From JAFGPL01 sp963781805 (GTDB lineage Bacteria > Bacteroidota > Bacteroidia > Bacteroidales > UBA10428): a stretch of 64,000 nt of DNA. The notes under the pieces are model-generated. The model ran no database searches. It was given only the letters and a program-made list of their open reading frames with translations, and had not been told where the DNA came from. The position numbers and the translations under genes were made by a program. Below, piece by piece: positions 1-9,933 of the stretch (its first letter is position 1; the number at the start of each line of letters is the position of its first letter). Where the stretch lies: NCBI GenBank assembly GCA_963781805.1, contig CAWAHF010000004.1, positions 124,001 to 188,000 of the forward strand, in the 5' to 3' direction.

Positions 1-803
1 GATATAGTGATATCAGTTGGCAATATAACGGTGGTTGACCATTTATAAAGACCTGCTACAAGTGTTTTCCCTCCGATATTGCCGGTCCCCAGTTCCAGAA
101 AATGTGCTGAAGTTCGCCCTGCAGCATCATTGTAGGCTGAAATCATATTTTCAACAGCCGTGGTCAGGTTTCCGGGAGTAGGATCAGCCATATCAGCTGC
201 ATACAATCTTCCTCCTGCCACCACCTGTGCAGAGGTTGCATATCCGGTTTCATTGGTTAGCACAAAACCAGTGATATATGATGTGGCAGCCGGACTCAGA
301 CCAATATCTCCGGTTATAGCAGAGGTGGCGATGTTGGTAATAGCCGTTTCAGCCAGAATCACATAATTTCCTGAAGCGTTGAGATCTAATGCTTCAGGTC
401 CTGATCCGGGAAAAAAGGTTTGAAACTTCCATGTTATGTCACCTGCAAGCGGATTGCCGTCTAAGTCTTTGGCCCCCGAAGTTAACAATGCAGTGTATTC
501 AGTTTCGAGTGACAGGGGATTTGTCGGCGTAAACATTGCTTTTGTTCCGGAATAAGTCACTGTACCCGGAATTGATTTTGACCCTTTGTTTAAAGTAAAT
601 GTCAACGTAGTAATCGTTGAAGGATCCATAGCCAAACTGAAGTTAGCAGAAATTACAGTGCTAATATCTACACCGATAGCTTCATTTTCCGGCTCTGTTG
701 AAGTTACCTGGGGAAGCACACTGCTGGAATCATTTTTATTACAACCGGCCATTATTACAGCCAATAGAATTGCAATGATTGAAAAAACATTTCTAGTTTT
801 CAT
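1..803 (-). CDS. DUF3494 ice-binding-like lipoprotein with Ig-like domain (5' part)
   Basis: The gene reads leftwards from ATG at 803 and runs off the window edge, so only the first ~267 residues are visible. It starts with a lipoprotein signal (MKTRN..., then LAVIMAGC with the lipobox Cys). Next comes a Big_5/Ig-like module of about 100 residues with the motif PENEAIGVDI and a FTPTNPL stretch. From about residue 130 the sequence has the hallmarks of DUF3494 ice-binding proteins: AITGDIGLSPAA, VVAGGRLYAADMA, PTPGNLTTAV and GTGNIGGKTLVAGLYKW. This family forms beta-solenoids that bind ice or act as surface adhesins. The surface location is inferred from the lipobox. The function is assigned from family resemblance; true ice binding cannot be shown here. 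Confidence 0.85.
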   Translation of the reverse strand, partial: MKTRNVFSIIAILLAVIMAGCNKNDSSSVLPQVTSTEPENEAIGVDISTVISANFSLAMDPSTITTLTFTLNKGSKSIPGTVTYSGTKAMFTPTNPLSLETEYTALLTSGAKDLDGNPLAGDITWKFQTFFPGSGPEALDLNASGNYVILAETAITNIATSAITGDIGLSPAATSYITGFVLTNETGYATSAQVVAGGRLYAADMADPTPGNLTTAVENMISAYNDAAGRTSAHFLELGTGNIGGKTLVAGLYKWSTTVILPTDITI

Positions 804-1086
804 AATTTTTTCCGATTTAAGTGTGAAAGAATTTTCACAAAGCTAAGGTAAGTCGGATTATCCCGTTAGGTATTACACAATTATTGAAGAAAGTTACATA
901 CTTCACACATTTTCTATACAATACTTCAGCTGAATTTAAGAAAATTTGCTTATGTCCTGGTCGACCCGCCAGCATAATACTTCAATTTTAGAGCCGGTAA
1001 TATATTATCACCATTTTCTTCTACCAGCCAATTAACTAGCTGATAAGTTATGTGTTCCGGTTTGAAGATAAACAATTAATAAATGC

Positions 1087-1272
1087 TTATATATGTATAT
1101 CTTTCAGGTAATGGAAAAGTCCAAATGCTTTAAGAAGCCAAATTATAACAACAATCACAACTACAACATTGATGATGGTTTTGATTGTACGTTCCATGGG
1201 GATGTATGTATTGATAAGCCACAGAGCAACCCCGGCAACAATTAATACAAGTAATACAGTTAATAGTGGCAT
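1087..1272 (-). CDS. Small two-helix membrane protein (Thivi_2564-like)
   Basis: A 61-residue protein with two hydrophobic segments (about residues 4-21 and 33-49) separated by a short polar loop containing NTYIPMERTIK. This layout and sequence resemble the small Thivi_2564-type membrane proteins, which are common and of unknown function. It stands alone between the ice-binding gene and a palindromic element, with no partner gene. It is probably an inner-membrane protein. Confidence 0.7.
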   Translation of the reverse strand: MPLLTVLLVLIVAGVALWLINTYIPMERTIKTIINVVVVIVVIIWLLKAFGLFHYLKDIHI

Positions 1273-1343
1273 AATAAAAGTTTTAAAATTTTATTTAATC
1301 TGTTTAATTCATGAAATATGATAAATTATCAATGTTTATGAAG

Positions 1344-1499
1344 ATTAATTCTACTTTGACACATTAAAAAAATCAACCTGTTTTTACCCTTAATCCCTGA
1401 AGGGAACAGGTTGATTTTTCTGTATTCTCCCTTCAGGGTCAGGGGTAAAAAATGCAGAAAAATCATACTTTTTAACCAATCTGTCAAAGTAGAATTAAT
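1344..1499. repeat. MITE-like element with 18-bp perfect terminal inverted repeats
   Basis: The ends are perfect inverted repeats: ATTAATTCTACTTTGACA at 1344-1361 and its reverse complement at 1482-1499. The interior holds further nested complementary blocks (AAATCAACCTGTT against AACAGGTTGATTT, and CCCTGAAGGG), so the 156 bp can fold into a multi-hairpin. No coding potential is present. It could be a non-autonomous transposable element or a palindromic repeat. No target duplication was identified. Confidence 0.6.
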
Positions 1500-1710
1500 T
1501 ACTGGTTAAATATAATCTACATAATTGTTGAAAGTGTTACATAACTCCTGAAAAAAGTTACATAATTCACATATTTTCGAAGCTTTATCTCATTTGTGCT
1601 GAATTTATCTGACAATAGAGGTATGGGTTTAATTATCCAATCAGGTATAATTCATTATTCTGAATTTTAAGAGATTATCACTTCTACATGTTATAAAAAT
1701 TCTTAATACC

Positions 1711-1808
1711 TGATACTTGAAACTTGAAACTTGAAACTTGAAACTTGATACTTGAAACTTGATACTTGATACTTGATACTTGATAACTGATGCCTGGTGC
1801 TTGATACT
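1711..1808. repeat. Heptamer tandem repeat (TTGAAAC/TTGATAC)
   Basis: About twelve copies of a 7-bp unit, TTGAAAC or TTGATAC, stand in tandem and decay at the right end into TGATGCCTGG and TTGATACTC. The block lies in the 675-bp gene-free stretch 1273-1947, which otherwise contains only the MITE-like element and AT-rich spacer. It looks like a slippage-generated microsatellite. Confidence 0.8.
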
Positions 1809-1947
1809 CTATTTTATGTGTTCCAATATATTTTAGATGATTAACATCCTTCACACTTTAAATCCAACTGTTTTAGAAAATGAATAATCTTCATTTTTTT
1901 CATTTACCAACCTGGCTCTTTTTCATGGAGCGAAGTGAAACAGTTAT

Positions 1948-2745
1948 TTATTGATACAACAGATTATACAGAGCATCCAGGTCAGGAGATAAAATGATTT
2001 CAGTTCTGCGGTTGGCGGCACGTCCTTCAATTGTTTCATTTGTCTTTACAGGGTGATATTGCCCCCTTCCTGAGGCATTGATTCGGTTTGGATCAAAGCC
2101 ATTATCTATTGTTAAAATGCGTACAATTGAAGTCGCCCTTGCAGTGCTTAGATCCCAATTATCCTTAAATTGTGCGGTTTTAATGGCAACATTATCCGTA
2201 TGGCCTTCAATCATCACATTAATGTCTTTAGTACTTTTAAGCACACTGGCAAGAGATTTGAGCGCTTCTTTTCCTTTCGAATCAACCACATCGCTGCCCG
2301 ATTTGAACAGTAATTTTTCTTCGAGTGAGACATAAATATTTCCATCTTTTACGGAAACAAATAACTCGTCAGTTTTATAATTCATCAGTGCATCGGCTAT
2401 TGAATTTTTAAGTTTGGTCATTACATCTTTTTGTGATTGAATCATATCCTGAAAATTTTTTAAACGTTTCGCCTGGTCGGCAATAGTCATTTCTGATTCG
2501 TTCGACAGAGCAATCAAATCATTCTGAACCAATGTATTCTCATTCTGCAGGGATGCTTTTTCTTCATTAAGTTTTTTAACCTGTGTGTTGCACTCACTCA
2601 GTTGATTTTGTATAATGGCGCTGTCCTTTTTTAGTTTATCAACGTTGGCTTCCGAAACCATAAGTTTTTTACCTGGCCCGCATGAAACAAATAACAAGCT
2701 AATAATTAACAATAAGAATGAAAGAAATTTAAATGTATTTTTCAT
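1948..2745 (-). CDS. OmpA-family peptidoglycan-binding lipoprotein
   Basis: The start at 2745 (MKNTFKFLSF) is preferred over an upstream ATG at 2778 because it puts a lipoprotein signal ending LLFVSCGPG at the N-terminus. Residues ~30-130 are predicted coiled coil rich in K, E, N and Q. The C-terminal ~120 residues form an OmpA domain with IEGHTDNVAIK, WDLSTARATSIVRIL, INASGRGQYHPV and NRRTEIILSPD. Such domains bind the diaminopimelate of peptidoglycan and tether the outer membrane to the wall. It is the most downstream of a run of minus-strand envelope genes. Confidence 0.9.
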   Translation of the reverse strand: MKNTFKFLSFLLLIISLLFVSCGPGKKLMVSEANVDKLKKDSAIIQNQLSECNTQVKKLNEEKASLQNENTLVQNDLIALSNESEMTIADQAKRLKNFQDMIQSQKDVMTKLKNSIADALMNYKTDELFVSVKDGNIYVSLEEKLLFKSGSDVVDSKGKEALKSLASVLKSTKDINVMIEGHTDNVAIKTAQFKDNWDLSTARATSIVRILTIDNGFDPNRINASGRGQYHPVKTNETIEGRAANRRTEIILSPDLDALYNLLYQ

Positions 2746-2910
2746 TTTGGTTTTTTTAAGTGAATAATAGTGTTGCAAAGTTGATTACCATCTAAATAAT
2801 AAGCGTTACACAACTTTTTAATTATATTACATCATTCACACATTTGGGAGTTGGGTGTCCGAAGTACGAAGTCCGAAGTTGGTAGCAGGTTTCATCTGAC
2901 TTCTGTCTTC

Positions 2911-5292
2911 TTAAAGCACACCTCTGTTTTTCTCCCGTTCTTCTTCAAATCTTTTTCTAGGAGCTGCATTGTTTAACTCATTCATTTGCTCATAAGCCCT
3001 GATTAAGGATTCCGGAAGTTTACCCTGGTATATTATTTTGTAATATGAAAAACCGTTGTAAGGGACAATGTTTTCACCCGGATAAATTTTTACACGGTTT
3101 TCCACAGCTTTTATTGTAAAATACATTTTAAATGCGTCCTCTCGTTCTTTATTTAACCGGTTGAATTTATCATTGATAATAGCTGAACCAATAAAACTGT
3201 TGCATTTCTCCTGTATCGTAAAAAGCATGGTATCCTTAACCTGATTTCTTAAATAATAAACAAATAAAGAATCCTTTGCCGACATTTTATCAACCTTAAG
3301 TGAATCATTTTCACTGAGAAATTGCGCATTATTATCGTTGGATAATAAAAAATATTTTTTCTTGGCTTCAAAAAACCGGATGTATTCTTTTTCTTTTTCA
3401 GCATACTGCATAGGATAAACAGCAATAGATGCTTCCGGATTATTTACCAGAAAATCAACCATTTTATTTACAAACATTGCCTGATTGGGCAGGAGTGAAC
3501 TCTGTCGCATTTCCCATTGCAATGTGATTGAATTCTCAATATCATTTTCAGTGTTTTTAACCATTGTTCTGTAGGGTGTTGTGGGGGGCTTCACAAAAAT
3601 ATTTCCAAGTATATCAAAAATTATATCGCTCAAGTGAAATCTGGGATTTTTTAAATTACCGGTTATAGGAATTTCGAAATCAATAACGTTGCCACGTTCA
3701 CGGATAAAGTACATAATCAAAGGCGAAGGAATCCATCTGGTATCTTTATTTATAAGTCTGTTAGTTACTCGGGGATCAACGATAAGCAGATGGTTATCGC
3801 TTTTTATAATTCCGTTTCTCACCTTCCACGTGCCATTAAGTTCTATGGTTCCTCCGTCCAACGGAAAAGAAGTATAGGTAATAAGATAAGGATTAAACAT
3901 AGATGCAGGCAAACTTTGCAAATGATATTGCATATCAAAATCTCCGCTGTCTTTAGGATTTATGCTAAGGTTTACCGATAAATTGCCATAGGGTTGAATA
4001 TCGGATTTAACAGATACCTCAACCCTTTCACGGTTTTTATTTATGGAGTCAGCAAAGACGTAAAGCGGATTTGCTTCTGTTGAAAATTTTTCGGCGATAG
4101 AATAATCATTGAATATTAAAACACCCTTGTAGATCGCCAGATTATTAATCTTATAGTCACTCTGAAAAAAATTTTTCGCAAGTACTCTAATATAATCCGC
4201 AATTTTAAGAATCAGGTTGAACCTTGCCGGGTCTGCATTAGCTGAAGAAATATTGATCCCTTTTTTCCCAAACATCATTTGCAGATTATCTAAATAATCA
4301 TAACGCTCATATTTTAGATAAGGATGACTTAACATTAATGAATCAAAAAGATATTGATGGTTCTTAGGGCTTAACTCATTTATATATAACACCAATTTGT
4401 CGAAGGATGCATAATCGTCATCCGGATTTTTACCGAAATGAAAATCATTCATTTCCAATAGTCCTTTTGCGGTTAAATTTTCCTGGTCGGTTAAATTTCC
4501 TGCAGCTTTAATATCCGCCTCTATGTTGGCGTTAAAGTTTCCATAATTGATTAATTCTTTGAGGAATTGTTCTAAAAATTTTAAATCAAATTTATGAACG
4601 ATGGTGGTAAGGTGATAATCCAGGTTTTTTATATTGATGGTAAAACTACCTTTTGCATTTCCGCTTCCGGGTCCTGATAAAAAGGAAAATTTTGCTGAAA
4701 TTGTATCTGTATTCCAATGTAACCCCTTACTCTCAATAGTTACATCTTTGATAAAATAATTTACCGGAATTGTCATTTCATGATAATAGAATACTCCCTT
4801 TTTTATTTTTATACTCAGAATATTAAAATGAATCGGAGATAAAGTGGTATCATGTTTATCGGGAGTAAATTTCTTTATCAAATCAATAAAATTAAAATCC
4901 TTTTGGTTTTGAATTATTATTCCCGTTGGCTGATTTAATGTGAGTTTCGTTATTTCGATTGTTTTGGATACCAATTTAATCATTGCAAAATTTGCACTTA
5001 AGCCTTTTGCAGAAAAGAAAACGCTGTCGTTTTCCACGATGCCAGGCAGGCTTTTTGACTCATAAATTTTCAATTTGTGGAGATGGACATACCCTGTAAA
5101 AGGATTTAAGTAAATCCAGCCTGTTTTAATTTGCCTTCCGGTGTATTTCTCATCATACTTTTCAACCAGATATTTTGTGAGGATTGAAAACACTAAAATG
5201 ACTGCCATTACCGTAACGATGATGGAACTGATTATAATAATGAATGATTTTTTAAATTTGGTGTTAACAATTTTTATTTTCCAGGATGCCAT
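2911..5292 (-). CDS. DUF748/AsmA-like membrane-anchored protein
   Basis: A protein of about 793 residues counting from ATG at 5292 (MASWKIKIVN). An upstream in-frame ATG at 5367 would add a non-signal extension. One N-terminal transmembrane helix (about residues 14-40, IIISSIIVTVMAVILVFSI) is followed by a long periplasmic region of beta-rich repeats, then a charged helical tail (RKRFEEEREKNRGVL). Length, anchor and segments such as GSGNAKGSFTINIKNLDYH match DUF748/AsmA-like proteins, which are implicated in envelope lipid transport. Its position beside an outer-membrane barrel gene and an Mla-like transporter fits that role, but the exact substrate is unknown. Confidence 0.7.
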   Translation of the reverse strand: MASWKIKIVNTKFKKSFIIIISSIIVTVMAVILVFSILTKYLVEKYDEKYTGRQIKTGWIYLNPFTGYVHLHKLKIYESKSLPGIVENDSVFFSAKGLSANFAMIKLVSKTIEITKLTLNQPTGIIIQNQKDFNFIDLIKKFTPDKHDTTLSPIHFNILSIKIKKGVFYYHEMTIPVNYFIKDVTIESKGLHWNTDTISAKFSFLSGPGSGNAKGSFTINIKNLDYHLTTIVHKFDLKFLEQFLKELINYGNFNANIEADIKAAGNLTDQENLTAKGLLEMNDFHFGKNPDDDYASFDKLVLYINELSPKNHQYLFDSLMLSHPYLKYERYDYLDNLQMMFGKKGINISSANADPARFNLILKIADYIRVLAKNFFQSDYKINNLAIYKGVLIFNDYSIAEKFSTEANPLYVFADSINKNRERVEVSVKSDIQPYGNLSVNLSINPKDSGDFDMQYHLQSLPASMFNPYLITYTSFPLDGGTIELNGTWKVRNGIIKSDNHLLIVDPRVTNRLINKDTRWIPSPLIMYFIRERGNVIDFEIPITGNLKNPRFHLSDIIFDILGNIFVKPPTTPYRTMVKNTENDIENSITLQWEMRQSSLLPNQAMFVNKMVDFLVNNPEASIAVYPMQYAEKEKEYIRFFEAKKKYFLLSNDNNAQFLSENDSLKVDKMSAKDSLFVYYLRNQVKDTMLFTIQEKCNSFIGSAIINDKFNRLNKEREDAFKMYFTIKAVENRVKIYPGENIVPYNGFSYYKIIYQGKLPESLIRAYEQMNELNNAAPRKRFEEEREKNRGVL

Positions 5293-5455
5293 AGGAATCT
5301 TGCCATTTAAGCCGAAAAAAATATACATCCAAAGGTGGAGAACTTTGTTTTGAAATATGTTACACAACTTTTGAAATAAGTTATATCATTCACACATTCG
5401 ATGTAAGATAATATCAAATTATCATGGAATATGCGTTTGGAATTATTGCTTCACT

Positions 5456-7303
5456 CTATTGAAAAACCATTGTTTGCGGCTTTCCGATTACAAAATCCCT
5501 AAAGCCGAAATCAGTGGTTCTAAAGGAGTTTAATTTAAAAATATCCCGTCCTTTACCTGGAATTATAGGATAAAATGCAATGGAAATATGAAAATTTTTA
5601 AAAACCAGGTTTTCATTTTTAATTAAAACACCCAATCCTAATTGTGAATAAACCCTGCTGTTTTTAAAACCTGTTAAAGCATCTCCAAGCATGCCAAAAG
5701 AACATATAAGATAGGGCCCAAAACTGAATCCGAGAATACTCCACCGGGCATAAGATTGTGTTTGCAAGGTTAGTAATAAGCGACTGGTGCCTGTTAATGA
5801 AGAACTGTTAAATCCATCCAGGCCATAATTGTCATTTATTGTCAGACTATCGTTAGAGAAACGGTTTATACCAATAGTAACCTGAGGCTTAATAAATTGC
5901 CTGAATTTCCATTTCCCTATTCCAACTAATCCTGTAAAATAGTTTATTCCTGCTGTAAAAGCGCCCTGTTCAGGATGTGATGAATTAATGTAAGTTCCGT
6001 ATTCGAAGTTGTAACTCAGGTATCCCCACGAAAAATAGTTTCCCAACGAAATACGCGACCCAACATATAAACGGCCGGTATCCTTTTTATTCTGATAGCC
6101 GACTGTCAGGCTGAAAACTTTTCCATTAGGTACATCTTCTGTTACGCCAAACTTAAAAATAAATTTGTCCTGTACATATTTTCTTGTAGAGATACCAATG
6201 CTTGCCAGGTAAAAATCTTCATTGGAAAACACCGGTTGTGTGACAAACATATCCATTGGCTTTTCAAGATAGCGAATCCGTGAAAAACGCAAGGCAGTGA
6301 TAAAATTAGTTGTGCGATCAGTTTCTGTATTCCCCTTGAATATTCGAATGGCACTACCCGCCCAATAATCCTGAATATTAAACTTAAATCTCTGAATTAC
6401 AAAATGTGAATCGCTGGTTTGAATGGAATCTATGTAAAATTTTTGCGCAAAACTTACACCTGCTGCCCACTTTGCAAAGGGTGAAAAAAACGGACGGTCA
6501 AAGGTTAAACTTTTATCGAAATTATTATATCCGTCAATGCTGTAATGTAATTTTGTACTGATGAATGTATTCCGGATACTGGGGATTGAATAACTTGTAC
6601 TGAAAGAATTATTTCGCTCGGTCAGGTGCCTGGTATACACATTTTGAAATTCATGTCCCATCCCCATGAAATTTTTATCGGCTAAATTAATAGTGGTGCT
6701 TGAAGCAGATACGGAAACCTGGGGAATAATGCTCCAATTATCTAATTCGCGAATAAAAATATCAACAGAATCTGAGTTTTTTGAAGCAGCTGTTACGTAA
6801 AATAAAACATCATGTACATATCCTCTGCTGCGCACCAATCGCTCAGATTCTTTTACCAGCAATGCATCGAATGGCTGATTTGGTCGTATAAGCAGCAGAT
6901 TCCGGATTGTGACTGGCTGAGATTTTATATGCAACTTATTTCCGGTACTGGATATAAAGTTTTGCGATGCAACAAGGGTTTCATCTACTGAATAACCAAA
7001 CGGATCCAGTGTTTCAATATTAATCTGTCTGATGATTTTTCCTTCAAAGGAACTGTATGGTTTTTGGATCAGATTCTTATTAACTTTCTTTTTAGTTTTC
7101 TTTTTTGGTAAAATAGCTTTAACAGGCTTAAAAATGAGCTGGTATATAAACGTAGAAAATTTATTTCGTTTGGAATAGGTTTCAATATTTTCATAAACAT
7201 GGATTGAATCTGTTTTTTCAGGAGTTCGTTGTGCAAATGTAAAATCACTTGTCACTATTGAAACAAAAATAAGTATGCTTATATTTTTGAACCACATTTG
7301 CAT
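5456..7303 (-). CDS. Outer-membrane beta-barrel protein (BamA/TamA-like)
   Basis: 615 residues with a cleavable signal peptide ending SDFTFAQ. A basic linker (PKKKTKKKVNK) and a POTRA-like segment follow (IIRQINIETLDPFGYSV, then PFDALLVKESERLVRSRGYVHDVLFYV). The rest is a long run of alternating amphipathic strands ending ...VIGKPQTMVFQ, with a C-terminal aromatic as is usual for barrels. It is most like the Omp85/surface-antigen superfamily, but a specific member cannot be named. ATG at 7303 or 7297 are both possible starts. It lies between the Mla-like genes and the DUF748 gene, all transcribed leftwards, which suggests a shared role in moving lipid or protein across the envelope. Confidence 0.7.
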   Translation of the reverse strand: MQMWFKNISILIFVSIVTSDFTFAQRTPEKTDSIHVYENIETYSKRNKFSTFIYQLIFKPVKAILPKKKTKKKVNKNLIQKPYSSFEGKIIRQINIETLDPFGYSVDETLVASQNFISSTGNKLHIKSQPVTIRNLLLIRPNQPFDALLVKESERLVRSRGYVHDVLFYVTAASKNSDSVDIFIRELDNWSIIPQVSVSASSTTINLADKNFMGMGHEFQNVYTRHLTERNNSFSTSYSIPSIRNTFISTKLHYSIDGYNNFDKSLTFDRPFFSPFAKWAAGVSFAQKFYIDSIQTSDSHFVIQRFKFNIQDYWAGSAIRIFKGNTETDRTTNFITALRFSRIRYLEKPMDMFVTQPVFSNEDFYLASIGISTRKYVQDKFIFKFGVTEDVPNGKVFSLTVGYQNKKDTGRLYVGSRISLGNYFSWGYLSYNFEYGTYINSSHPEQGAFTAGINYFTGLVGIGKWKFRQFIKPQVTIGINRFSNDSLTINDNYGLDGFNSSSLTGTSRLLLTLQTQSYARWSILGFSFGPYLICSFGMLGDALTGFKNSRVYSQLGLGVLIKNENLVFKNFHISIAFYPIIPGKGRDIFKLNSFRTTDFGFRDFVIGKPQTMVFQ

Positions 7304-7393
7304 TTCTCATTTATGAATATTTTGAGGATGTAATTCTGTCAGAATAATTGATATCTCTCCTTTCACACATTAAACAGGTTAAAATTTGCAGTA

Positions 7394-8137
7394 TTATTTC
7401 TTTTCATCATTTACATTTTGTTCTTCTGCATTCTTTTCTTCTGCATCATCCTTCACTTTTTGAGCTTCCTTTTCTTTCCTTTTAAAATAACCTTTTAAAA
7501 GAAAATTTTCCTTGGCTGCATCCATATTTTCATCTAATCCTTTACTGCTTTTTTTAAGGTTGATGATGGTCTGGTTTATATTTTCTGCAATGGTTGAATC
7601 CTGGATTAATCTGCCGAGTGTTCCTTGTCCGCTATTAATTTTAATAATAATTTCCACCAACTGATCTGAAACTATGGCGGCATTATCCGCAGTCATTTTC
7701 AGGCTTGCCATAATAGCATCTGTTTCAACCGGCTCATTTGACTCAATTTGTTGCCCGTCTTTTACTATCGATGCATCATTACTGCCCTGGGTAATAATTA
7801 ATACCCGGTCGCCAATAATTCCTGAGGAACCTATGCCTGCCTCACAATCTGTTTTAATAAATTGCTGAATATTTTTTTTAATTAACATATCCACCTGCAC
7901 CGTTGAATCATTAATTATTTTAATATTATCGACAGTGCCAACATCAATTCCTGAAAAACGAATGTTACTTCCAACCTGTAATCCGCTTACATTGTAAAAA
8001 TTTGTAGTGAGTTTAAATACCGGATCAAATAAATTTTCCTGTTTTCCTATAAAGAAAATAGCAATTATAAAAAGCACCAATCCTCCGGTTATAAATAACC
8101 CTAAGCGTACTTTGAATTTTTGTGTGTGCGTTTCCAT
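7394..8137 (-). CDS. mlaD: MlaD/MCE-family periplasmic lipid-binding protein
   Basis: 247 residues. A single N-terminal transmembrane anchor (LGLFITGGLVLFIIAIFFIG) is followed by an MCE domain with NVSGLQVGSNIRFSGIDVG and GIGSSGIIGDRVLIITQG. A C-terminal helical, highly charged tail follows (KVKDDAEEKNAEEQNV). MCE proteins form hexameric rings that shuttle phospholipid between the inner-membrane ABC transporter and the outer membrane. It lies 35 bp downstream of the ATPase gene and in the same direction, giving an mlaE-mlaF-mlaD order. The symbol is by family resemblance. Confidence 0.85.
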   Translation of the reverse strand: METHTQKFKVRLGLFITGGLVLFIIAIFFIGKQENLFDPVFKLTTNFYNVSGLQVGSNIRFSGIDVGTVDNIKIINDSTVQVDMLIKKNIQQFIKTDCEAGIGSSGIIGDRVLIITQGSNDASIVKDGQQIESNEPVETDAIMASLKMTADNAAIVSDQLVEIIIKINSGQGTLGRLIQDSTIAENINQTIINLKKSSKGLDENMDAAKENFLLKGYFKRKEKEAQKVKDDAEEKNAEEQNVNDEKK

Positions 8138-8172
8138 AATTTATAGTTTAATTTTGAATCTCATTAAATTCA

Positions 8173-8952
8173 TTATTTAAAGAATGATTTGATCAACGTG
8201 TCATCTGACAATTCAAACTCTTCTAATTTTCCCTCCTGATAAACTTCACCGTCATATATCATGATAACACGATCGGCAGTATTGCGGGCACATTCAATAT
8301 CATGAGTGATAATGAGGGAAGAAGTTTTATATTTTTTTTGAACCTCATTGATGAGTGAACTTATTTCATGTGATATTACCGGGTCAAGCCCGGCAGTAGG
8401 TTCATCATACAACATTATCAGGGGATCAACCACAATGGTTCGTGCCAGGCTGATTCGCTTTTGCATTCCACCTGATAATTGCGAAGGCATTTTATACAAA
8501 GCATCAGATAAACCAACATGTTCTAAAGCTTCTTCGACTTTTTCATCAATTTTTTTTTGAGTTAAGTTCTTTTTTATTCTTCTCAAAGGAAATTCCAGAT
8601 TTTGTTTTACAGTCATGGAATCATAAAGCGCCCCGCCCTGAAAAAGAAAACCAATTTTCTTTCGTAACTCTGCTAATCCATCACTTTTTAATTTACTCAC
8701 ATTTTCTCCAAGCACATGAATTGTTCCATCGTCGCAGTTTAATAAACGAACAATGCATTTTATCAGCACAGATTTTCCTGAGCCTGATTTCCCAAGCACC
8801 ACCAGGTTTTCGCCTTTAAAAAGTTTTAACGATACATTTTTTAGCACTTCCTGATTATCAAATCCTTTCCTAAGGTTATTTATTTCGATAACCGGGGTAT
8901 GGCCATTTGTTTTAGCCGAGGGAATTGTTGCTTTATGCGTATCATTCATCAT
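8173..8952 (-). CDS. mlaF: MlaF-like ABC transporter ATP-binding protein
   Basis: 259 residues with complete ABC ATPase motifs: Walker A GKSGSGKS, Q-loop FLFQGGALYDSMTV, signature LSGGMQKRISLART, Walker B LIMLYDEPTAGLDP and switch His in IITHDIE. It energises the MCE/MlaE lipid transporter. The product ends in EFELSDDTLIKSFFK. It sits between the permease gene (upstream) and the MCE gene (downstream) on the minus strand. Confidence 0.92.
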   Translation of the reverse strand: MMNDTHKATIPSAKTNGHTPVIEINNLRKGFDNQEVLKNVSLKLFKGENLVVLGKSGSGKSVLIKCIVRLLNCDDGTIHVLGENVSKLKSDGLAELRKKIGFLFQGGALYDSMTVKQNLEFPLRRIKKNLTQKKIDEKVEEALEHVGLSDALYKMPSQLSGGMQKRISLARTIVVDPLIMLYDEPTAGLDPVISHEISSLINEVQKKYKTSSLIITHDIECARNTADRVIMIYDGEVYQEGKLEEFELSDDTLIKSFFK

Positions 8953-9087
8953 TCGTAACTGAAAAAAAATTGAGAGAAAACGTTTATTGCAATCAAATTT
9001 TATAATGTATCCATTTGAAAATTAATTATATCAAGTTAATATCCCGGATTTTATTTTAAATTTAACCCCCGGCTAAACATCTCTTTA

Positions 9088-9933
9088 CTATATCATATCC
9101 GTAATCTGAACAGCAATCATATCTACAATAATTACCAATAGGGATGCTAATACCACCGAGGAATTTGCCGCAACACCCACACTCTCTGTTCCACGTCCGG
9201 CAGTATATCCTTTATAGCATCCAACGATACCAATCACAGCGCCGAAAAAGAATGATTTAATTACAGCAGGCAAAAAATCAATAAACTCAACATGGCTAAA
9301 TGCCTGTGAGAAAAACAATATAAACGTTACATTGCCTTTAATATTCGCTCCTGCCCAGCTTCCTACCAGACCAAGTGCATCAGCATATAAAATCAATAAC
9401 GGAATCATAAGGGTGGCAGCTAATACTCTTGTGACAACTAAAAAACGCATAGGATTGGCAGAGGATACTTCCATGGCATCAATTTGCTCGGTTACTTTCA
9501 TTGAACCTAATTCTGCACCCATACCCGAACCAATTTTGCCCGCGCATATCAATGCTGTGATAACCGGTCCCATTTCCCTGATAAGAGATACTGCCACCAT
9601 TCCGGGAAGCATGGTTAATGCCCCGAAATTAACAAGAACCGGACGAGATTGAATCGTAAGTACCAGGCCCATTATGGTTCCGGTAATTGAAATAAGCGGT
9701 AAAGTTTTATTTCCAATTTGAAAACACTGACGCAAAAATTCTTTAAATTCAAAATCACGGGAAAAAGTTTCTTTAATTGTATGAGATATGAATAAAAAAA
9801 TATTGGCTATTTCCTTTAAAAAGTTATTTATATATTCAGTCTTTTCAAATGTTTTATTGCTAAGATTTATGGTTTTCTTTATTGCTACCCTAATCTTTGG
9901 GATAAGGTTGATATCAGGTGTCAATTTTTTCAT
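9088..9933 (-). CDS. mlaE: MlaE-like ABC transporter permease
   Basis: 281 residues. The N-terminal ~60 residues are hydrophilic and are followed by five or six membrane helices with the MlaE/Ttg2B family landmarks: LPLISITGTIMGLVLTIQ, VAVSLIREMGPVITALICAGK, GAELGSMKVTEQIDAMEV and KGYTAGRGTESVGVAANSSV. It forms the membrane channel of the lipid transporter with the downstream ATPase and MCE protein. It is the first gene of the minus-strand Mla-like unit. Confidence 0.92.
   Translation of the reverse strand: MKKLTPDINLIPKIRVAIKKTINLSNKTFEKTEYINNFLKEIANIFLFISHTIKETFSRDFEFKEFLRQCFQIGNKTLPLISITGTIMGLVLTIQSRPVLVNFGALTMLPGMVAVSLIREMGPVITALICAGKIGSGMGAELGSMKVTEQIDAMEVSSANPMRFLVVTRVLAATLMIPLLILYADALGLVGSWAGANIKGNVTFILFFSQAFSHVEFIDFLPAVIKSFFFGAVIGIVGCYKGYTAGRGTESVGVAANSSVVLASLLVIIVDMIAVQITDMI

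Noticed and set aside
160..846. Two plus-strand frames in the first 850 bases
   Set aside because: They lie antisense to the DUF3494 lipoprotein frame, which has a clear signal peptide and domain motifs.
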